Translations under genes and position numbers: made by a program
Origin: Methanogenium cariaci JCM 10550
Lineage (GTDB): Archaea; Halobacteriota; Methanomicrobia; Methanomicrobiales; Methanomicrobiaceae
Direction of reading: 5' to 3'
Length of the DNA: 64,000 nucleotides
NCBI RefSeq assembly: GCF_001315945.1
Contig: NZ_BBBG01000005.1
Span: forward strand, 62,001-126,000
The notes under the pieces: generated by a model
The model's input: the letters and a program-made list of their open reading frames with translations, nothing else
Databases searched by the model: none
Told to the model about the DNA's origin: nothing
Shown here: positions 59,572 to 64,000 of the stretch, one piece after another
Layout: each line of letters begins with the position of its first letter
How positions within the stretch are numbered: the stretch's first letter is position 1

Positions 59572-60248
59572 TTCTGTATCACAAACGTGGGGACGGGCTT
59601 CTTCGTTACCTCGACCTGCACTCGTGCTGATTCCTCGTACCAGCAGACCTCGTCGTAGCTCATCGTGTTGGTCTTGTAGCCCTCAACGATAGAGAAGGTG
59701 TGTGGGCCCGGTGCGATAGTCGCAGGGACATCGAAGTAGTACAGGAGTTTGAACTTGTCCGGGTGATTGGTGTCTCCTTCGGTCTTGACGAAATCTGACC
59801 GGATAGTACAGTTCTGCACGTCGTAGATCGTATCGTCAATATTGAGTCCTAGGGTGACTGTGCCGATGCGCTTAGCGCCAACAGGTACTTTGATCTTACC
59901 TCCCTGCTGCACCTGCGTGAGAGGGACCTGGTTGCCATTCTTCTGTTCGTACTTGATCCACTTCGAGAAGAGTCCGACAACCTCGATGTCGCCGATGGTG
60001 AGTCCTTCTGCAGTTACAGTCGGGACGGTCTGCCCAAAGCGTTCCTGCACCTCAGCCGGTGCAGCATCGGCCTCTGGTTTCGCCGGGTCAAAATAGTCGA
60101 GGATCTCTGTGAGGAGGGCCCCCCCTGCCTCTGCTGCTGCTTTGTAGTTGCGGGCCTTGTATGCACCGTAGATGGTGCCGACGTAGCCGATCAGAGCCAC
60201 GACAAAGGCGATGATTGTTCCAGGTGAGATTACCTGTTCGATGGCCAT
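59568..60248 (-). CDS. Provirus membrane-anchored protein with Ig-like C-terminus
   Basis: A 226-residue protein with an N-terminal membrane helix (ISPGTIIAFVVALIGYVGTIYG), a helical segment, and a C-terminal beta-sandwich (FKLLYYFDVPATIAPGPHTFSIVEGYKTNTMS). It could be exported and surface-exposed, for example in superinfection exclusion or lysis; nothing in the sequence decides this. It is intact and overlaps the terminase small-subunit gene by four bases. No family recognised. Confidence 0.6.
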   Translation of the reverse strand: MAIEQVISPGTIIAFVVALIGYVGTIYGAYKARNYKAAAEAGGALLTEILDYFDPAKPEADAAPAEVQERFGQTVPTVTAEGLTIGDIEVVGLFSKWIKYEQKNGNQVPLTQVQQGGKIKVPVGAKRIGTVTLGLNIDDTIYDVQNCTIRSDFVKTEGDTNHPDKFKLLYYFDVPATIAPGPHTFSIVEGYKTNTMSYDEVCWYEESARVQVEVTKKPVPTFVIQK

Positions 60249-60305
60249 GCTGGGCTATGCGACTGAAACGTGCTTAAAATAGGAGGAAAATGGCTATATG
60301 GGTAG

Positions 60306-60536
60306 TTATGGCTTTTTTGTTCTTTGTGCCTTTGTGCCATGATGGTCTTGAAGGGCATCATCTTCTGACCCCCCTAACGGTTCACTTAGAGGATTATTGG
60401 CCAGGTCAACTGAGAGGTGCACGGGAGTGCCGCACCACCCGTTTTCTGTCATCCGGGGGGGAGGGTATTGAGCTTTATACCATGCATCAGAGTCTGGGTT
60501 TGGGTAGTAGAATGGCTCGAAGGGATTGTCACTCAT
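60306..60536 (-). CDS. Provirus hypothetical protein, 76 residues
   Basis: MSDNPFEPFYYPNPDSDAWYKA ... DDALQDHHGTKAQRTKKP. Rich in proline and aromatic residues, with a GAGATGAGAAAGT spacing before the ATG that acts as a modest Shine-Dalgarno. It follows the upstream gene after six bases. Function unknown. Confidence 0.5.
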   Translation of the reverse strand: MSDNPFEPFYYPNPDSDAWYKAQYPPPRMTENGWCGTPVHLSVDLANNPLSEPLGGSEDDALQDHHGTKAQRTKKP

Positions 60537-60542
60537 ACTTTC

Positions 60543-60758
60543 TCATCTCTCTCTGGGTGCCTGCACCCCCCCTTCGACCTCTTCCGGCAGTACCTTCACT
60601 CCTTCCACCTCGTCGAGCAGATCCTTCACGACGTCCTCATACGTCACCTGCCCCCCCTCGGTCTTGACCTTGTAGAGGGGGGGCATCTTACGGGCAGTCA
60701 GTCGCATCCATGTCTCCCGACTGACGGTGACCTTCCGTGGGCCTGCCTGTGCTGACAT
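60543..60758 (-). CDS. Small ribbon-helix-helix-like protein
   Basis: A 71-residue protein: KVTVSRETWMRLTARKM forms a strand-helix pattern and VTYEDVVKDLLDEVEG a second helix, as in RHH transcriptional repressors or antitoxins. The gene starts in a TGATG overlap with the upstream gene once the C-run near 60770 is shortened. It may control provirus genes; this is inference. Confidence 0.6.
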   Translation of the reverse strand: MSAQAGPRKVTVSRETWMRLTARKMPPLYKVKTEGGQVTYEDVVKDLLDEVEGVKVLPEEVEGGVQAPRER

Positions 60759-61238
60759 CAGAACACCCCCCCCGGAACTCGGTCTCGGTCATCGGCGCGA
60801 GTGTCGCCGTCTGCAGCTCACCTCTGAGCACCTGCCGCAGGTCATGACACATGCAGCACCAGTAGGCCCGGTCGTGGAACTCGATCAGGGCGACCAGTGT
60901 CATGTCAACATCAGGATAGATGCTCGCCCTGGGCAACATCTCGTGCTGCACCCCCCCGAAGAGCTGTGCCGGGTTTGGCAGGGGGGGCTGGATCATCTGT
61001 CCGCCCCGGATCGCGTTCGGGTCTTCGGGCCGGTCGTGGTCGGCGGTGTTGGCGAGGAGCAGGTTGCTCTGCAGCACGTCGCGTAGTGGTCGCCGTTGGA
61101 GGTGTGCCAGTGCAGGCCCGCCTGACCGTGACGGATGACGTAGGACTCTGCGGTCGGGGGGGTTGATACTGCCCGGCCCCCGATCTCCGGGAGGATCTCC
61201 ATACCCTCGGCGTGGAAAAACTCTGTGAGGGAGCTCAT
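60758..61238 (-). CDS. Provirus hypothetical protein with cysteine pair
   Basis: About 160 residues: MSSLTEFFHAEGMEILPEIGG ... DHDRPEDPNAIRGGQMIQPPLPNPAQLFGGVQHEMLPRASIYPDVDMTLVALIEFHDRAYWCCMCHDL. Frame breaks near 61085 (loss of one C) and the C-run near 60770. It overlaps the upstream gene by ATGA. No family recognised. Confidence 0.55.
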
Positions 61239-61865
61239 GCCATCTCCTCCAGGACTGTGAAGCCCCCTCGTATCTCCGGGCCTGCGGATCTCGATTGCCC
61301 GGCTCGGAATCTCCGGGGTCGTGTGCCCACCCTTGCGCAGGACTTCCCTGTGCTGCTTGTTGTCGTATCGTGTCGCGCCCCCCGCATGTTAGCATCATTT
61401 TCGTATGCACTGATCGCCACCCACTCGTGTATACGCTGTCCCCCCCAGGGCCTGATGTCCACTCACTGTGTATCTTTGCGCCGGGACGGGATGATTTGCC
61501 GGATTTCACCTGCGTGACATAGCCGTCGGTGGCGAGTATCCATGTACTCCATGCCAGCCTGACAGACTCCCCCCCGTGGTGGTGGCCATCGGCCGCGTAG
61601 ATCACGGCGTAGTGCTTCACCGGCACGACCTTCGTGCCGACCTTGTGCACCAGCTCCCCGTCCGGGGGGGTCAGGTATCTGATCTCCTGGTGACGATCGT
61701 AGAGCAGGAAGTCCTCGGGCCTGACATCAATAGGGAACGAGTCTCCGAGCCTCCCGCCTTGATCTCGTCCATGTGCTGCAGCAGCTGGAGAGCGATCTTT
61801 CCTATGCCCGGAGGATGTGCCGGGTATCCAAACATTTCAAAGGATGTCTGCACGGCGGAGCTCAT
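61235..61865 (-). CDS. Provirus hypothetical protein, about 210 residues
   Basis: Starts MSSAVQTSFEMFGYPAHPPGIG, followed by PIDVRPEDFLLYDRHQEIRYL, VPVKHYAVIYAADGHHHGGES and, after frame correction, IHEWVAISAYENDANMRGARH. A His-rich segment (GHHHGG) may bind metal. Frame breaks near 61755 and at the C6 run near 61445. ATGA overlaps at both ends. No family recognised. Confidence 0.55.
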
Positions 61866-61942
61866 CGTGACTCCTCCCACTGCTCGTTCCAGCAGTCTTG
61901 ACGTATTTTCTCCTCAAGACCTGCCACAGCAGCATCTATCAC
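61862..61942 (-). CDS. Possible 26-residue peptide gene
   Basis: From GTG at 61942: VIDAAVAGLEEKIRQDCWNE, then QWEESR. It overlaps the nuclease stop (GTGA) and the next start (ATGA) by the same rule as its neighbours, which is the only support. Confidence 0.3.
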   Translation of the reverse strand: MIDAAVAGLEEKIRQDCWNEQWEESR

Positions 61943-62343
61943 ATCGCCACCTTCCTGCGGGCCACCCGTTCAGCCTCTAGTTCCCCCCTTCAGCTGCTCA
62001 GTCCGTTCCACCATGTCAAAGTAGTCCTCGGCCCGCATCGTCACCTTCCAGTGTCGGTAGAACCGGGCCTTACGTTCTGCAGACCGCTCAAGAGTCTTGC
62101 GATGCACAACGATGGGTATGACATCGGGTTTCCCGTCACGGATGGCCTGTGCCATCGCCTTGTCGACGTTCAGGGCCTCATCCCACTTGCACTCGACGTG
62201 ATGCCCTGGTACGCCGACAACATCCTCTCCTTCGATGCCGGAGTGCTGCTGGCCCCCCCTACGGGCAAACTCATACCCCTGCTCCCGTAGGTACTTTGAG
62301 AGTGCAAGCTCTGCCGGATGCCCTTGGCCCGTGAGTTTACCAT
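61939..62343 (-). CDS. Holliday-junction-resolvase-like PD-(D/E)XK nuclease
   Basis: About 135 residues: MVNSRAKG, then AELALSKYLREQGYEFARRG ... HSGIEGEDVVGVPGHHVECKWDEALN ... AMAQAIRDGKPDVIPIVVHRK. The RRG-QHSG-EDVVG-P-HVECK series is the catalytic core of phage resolvase-like PD-(D/E)XK nucleases. Frame breaks near 62322 and the C6 run near 61988 (the corrected tail reads LKGELEAERVARRKVAM). It probably processes replication or recombination intermediates. Confidence 0.75.
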
Positions 62344-62504
62344 CAGAGCCCCCTCCACATGCACCCTATGCCCCAGATGCACTGTGTCAGCACCTCGGCA
62401 GGGTCTGCGAACTTATCCTCTGCTGCTACGTGTCTGGGACACGAGTCGAGGTACTTGCACTCGATCAGGTCTACGTGCCTGCAGTGCGTGAGTGTGGTCT
62501 CCAT
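62343..62504 (-). CDS. Short cysteine-containing provirus protein
   Basis: A 53-residue frame, METTLTHCRHVDLIECKYLDS, with CPRHVAAEDKFADPAEVLTQ and a CIWGIGC end. The five cysteines suggest a zinc-binding mini-domain. TGATG overlaps with both neighbours support it. It is too small for ordinary length cut-offs. Confidence 0.55.
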   Translation of the reverse strand: METTLTHCRHVDLIECKYLDSCPRHVAAEDKFADPAEVLTQCIWGIGCMWRGL

Positions 62505-62662
62505 CAGACCGCCTCCAGTCTAACATCGACGCCCCCCCACCGTTCCTCGACCATCTGGTTGACCACGTCATACGCCTTTAGCAGTTCGTCTGAGATGACG
62601 TCTGCCTCGTGCTTCGTGATGGTGATGTCCTTCTTCGGCTTGACAACGACCTTGACTGTCAC
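62504..62662 (-). CDS. Short provirus protein, 52 residues
   Basis: From a GTG: VTVKVVVKPKKDITITKHEA, then DVISDELLKAYDVVNQMVEE and RWGGVDVRLEAV. It overlaps the upstream gene by GTGA and the downstream gene by TGATG. Function unknown. Confidence 0.55.
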   Translation of the reverse strand: MTVKVVVKPKKDITITKHEADVISDELLKAYDVVNQMVEERWGGVDVRLEAV

Positions 62663-62904
62663 GCGATCACCTCCATGTCGACGATCTCTCCTGCGAGATC
62701 CACCTGCCAGGAGTAGCGGTCAAACTGTTCCGGTATCCAAACCGCTGAGGATTCCCAGCAGAGCGGGCAGTAGTTGCCCGAGGTGCTCTCCACCCTGCCG
62801 GTCTGCTCGGTGAGCTTGCGTCCACAGCAGGCGCACCGGTTCAGGCCGAGTGCAGGCCCGCCATCAGGTGTCATGCACATCGCACGACCTTCAGCGTAGT
62901 TCAT
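62659..62904 (-). CDS. Zinc-ribbon provirus protein
   Basis: An 81-residue protein, MNYAEGRAMCMTPDGGPALG, with CACCGRKL and YCPLCWESSA, a two-pair zinc ribbon. A role in binding DNA or protein in early viral functions is plausible. It starts in an ATGA overlap with the upstream gene. It is intact. Confidence 0.65.
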   Translation of the reverse strand: MNYAEGRAMCMTPDGGPALGLNRCACCGRKLTEQTGRVESTSGNYCPLCWESSAVWIPEQFDRYSWQVDLAGEIVDMEVIA

Positions 62905-63230
62905 GCGATCACTCCTTTTTCGGCGTCCAGTTTCTCCGACAGCTCCGTGAGTGATCGTGCCAGGAACCGCACCCGGTCCGGCGACAGCGATACTCGTAGG
63001 GCACCGTCCCAGAGGATCACCGTCGTGTCCCGGTTCTCCTGCGTGACTGTCACCATGCCGTCGGTCTTGTAGTAGCCTCTCCGAGGACAGCTGCTGTAGT
63101 CGCACCGCCTCGAGGTAGCACCACCATGACGGCACCATGCGAGTGCTTGGTCGTAGGGCCTGCATACCCCGTCCCGGAGACACTCCGACAGCGTAGTTGC
63201 CCGCCACCTGTCGTGCTGCTGTAAGGTCAT
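62901..63230 (-). CDS. Provirus hypothetical protein, 109 residues
   Basis: MTLQQHDRWRATTLSECLRDG ... RRCDYSSCPRRGYYKTDGM ... GALRVSLSPDRVRFLARSLTEL. The cysteine pairs and the SPDRVRFLARSLTELSEKL helix recall small archaeal and phage proteins of unknown function. It is the first gene left of the repeat-rich control region. It is intact. Confidence 0.55.
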   Translation of the reverse strand: MTLQQHDRWRATTLSECLRDGVCRPYDQALAWCRHGGATSRRCDYSSCPRRGYYKTDGMVTVTQENRDTTVILWDGALRVSLSPDRVRFLARSLTELSEKLDAEKGVIA

Positions 63231-63486
63231 GCCATCACCTCCGGAGCGTCGGAATCTGATCTGTCAGAGCACTTCAGATCAGGTAGGTGCACATGGGTGC
63301 ACTTCTTTACAAAGTCCCTACGTGAGGAATTACTATAGAAAGTTATGAAAATGGTGAACCTATGTGCACCGAGACAATGTCTTTTTATACTCCGGTGCAT
63401 TTGGTGCACTATGTTATATTTAGTAATCCTATTTGGTGTCCGCTGAAAGTTTCTGAATATGTGCACCTTGTGCACCTCATCGCTGA
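63231..63486. promoter_or_regulatory. AT-rich control region with GTGCAC repeats
   Basis: GTGCAC occurs at 63287, 63297, 63364, 63404, 63461 and 63470, with a GTGCAT at 63395; three pairs are spaced 9-10 bases apart. The stretch is markedly AT-rich between the repeats and lies next to the primase gene. This fits a replication origin (iterons) or a repressor operator. A frame at 63227-63490 overlaps it (MISDEVHKVHIFRN...) with ATGA junctions at both ends but has odd composition; I give it low weight. Confidence 0.5.
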
Positions 63487-64000
63487 TCATAGTCCTGCCT
63501 CCTGCTCATCTGTAGTCTTCCATCTGACTCCCATCCACGACCTCACGCCGTGTATGATCGGGCCGTCCTGTAGTCCTCTGGCTCTCAGTTCTTGGGCGAG
63601 TTTCCTGGCACTCACAGGCCGTTCCCCCCCTGCCTCGTCACACCACTTCTCGTAGGACTCCCTGATCTCCCTGCGGGAGATACTCCGCCCCCCCCCACAG
63701 ATGATAATTCTGTCAGCGAACCACGCCGCAACAGTGTCGCTCTCGGTGCGGTATTGAGTGGTAGCAATCTTCACAGCAGGTGGCTGCACAAGACCGTGCT
63801 CACGCCATCTCAGATACCCTTCCAGGCACCAGTTTAGGATGCCGGCAACCTCCTGCTGCAGCACAATCTCATACCCCCCCAGTTTACGGCGATCCGCAGG
63901 GATTGTGACAGCAAATGGTATCAACCATATACGTCTCCAGATACCCTCGTCCGTGCCCTGTATCCGGGGCTGATAGTTTGTCGCGAGCCATATCTTCCCA
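63487..64000 (-). CDS. Primase/helicase C-terminal part (D5/P4-like), cut by window end
   Basis: Reading leftward from the window edge, GKIWLATNYQPRIQGTDEGI, then WRRIWLIPFAVTIP, ADRRKLGGYE and ILNWCLEGYLRWREHGLVQPPAVKIATTQYRTESD are the SF3 helicase and C-terminal region of phage/plasmid primases of the P4/D5 type. It unwinds and primes viral DNA. The 5' half lies outside. The run of C near 63878 breaks the frame; the stop at 63487 overlaps ATGA. Confidence 0.85.
   Translation of the reverse strand, partial: GKIWLATNYQPRIQGTDEGIWRRIWLIPFAVTIPADRRKLGGYEIVLQQEVAGILNWCLEGYLRWREHGLVQPPAVKIATTQYRTESDTVAAWFADRIIICGGGRSISRREIRESYEKWCDEAGGERPVSARKLAQELRARGLQDGPIIHGVRSWMGVRWKTTDEQEAGL

Noticed and set aside
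63287-63475. Regular short repeats suggesting a CRISPR array
   Set aside because: The repeat is only six bases and spacing is irregular beyond the pairs; no 24-37 base repeats with unique spacers exist here, and no cas gene is in the window.
63227-63490. Frame of 87 codons over the GTGCAC region as a real gene
   Set aside because: Its ATGA junctions are tempting, but the middle is AT-rich repeat DNA with an unusual residue mix; I kept it only as a note in the control region.
45736-64000. A second VR target elsewhere in the provirus
   Set aside because: I looked for the GPGYR-type loop and for TR-like DNA in the other structural genes and found none in this window.
38513-64000. Integrase and attachment sites
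   Set aside because: No tyrosine or serine recombinase motif was found among the provirus genes, and no direct repeat could be tied to both ends because the right end lies outside the window.

Overview
The window is a piece of a euryarchaeal methanogen chromosome, most likely order Methanomicrobiales. The evidence is archaeal transcription factor E, archaeal Trm56, an archaeal-type alanyl-tRNA synthetase, a COG1900/NIL-ferredoxin/UPF0280 homocysteine cluster, and a complete 14-gene Mrp-Mbh membrane-bound [NiFe] hydrogenase operon. I cannot name the genus.

Layout. Bases 1-4640 hold two sensor histidine kinases flanking a SPASM-type radical SAM enzyme. Bases 5.1-18.9 kb are housekeeping: tRNA-Leu(GAG), an ACT-domain regulator, a tightly overlapping leftward operon (winged-helix protein, trm56, ATP-grasp, tfe, HD hydrolase), the homocysteine cluster, Nif3, a SWIM protein, alaS, a membrane winged-helix regulator, hisH and a PAPS-reductase-like protein. 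Bases 19.15-27.31 kb are the Mbh operon (mnhEFG-mbhDEFGHIJKLMN), ending in a hairpin/T-run terminator and followed by a TauE exporter and a HycI-type hydrogenase protease. Bases 29.1-38.5 kb are an AT-richer accessory island of secreted proteins and lipoproteins. Three of its genes share one promoter, structured 5' leader and signal peptide but have unrelated mature parts; degenerate IS remnants and a dispersed repeat lie between them.

From 38.5 kb to the right edge every gene is on the minus strand and belongs to a head-tailed (siphovirus-like) provirus. In transcription order: primase/helicase (cut by the window end), small replication-region genes, a Holliday-junction-resolvase-like nuclease, terminase small and large subunits, portal, MuF protein, protease-scaffold, decoration protein, major capsid protein, head-tail connectors, major tail protein, two tail-assembly chaperones joined by an A AAA AAC slippery site, tape measure, distal tail protein, a diversity-generating retroelement (DGR), baseplate proteins and a tail fibre. 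No integrase or att site is visible in the window.

The main discoveries are (1) the complete DGR (variable protein with VR, small accessory gene, TR, reverse transcriptase) in a methanogen provirus, where 17 of 18 TR/VR substitutions fall at TR adenines; and (2) a repeated leader with two mutually exclusive pairings that either expose or bury the ribosome-binding site of surface-protein genes.

Caution: the sequence has an abnormal density of G/C runs of 6-8 bases (about 23 in the first 5 kb) and many frame breaks. Base pairing in the tRNA and the DGR repeat pair show that several runs are too long, so I treat most broken genes as intact genes with sequence errors and give coordinates across the breaks.
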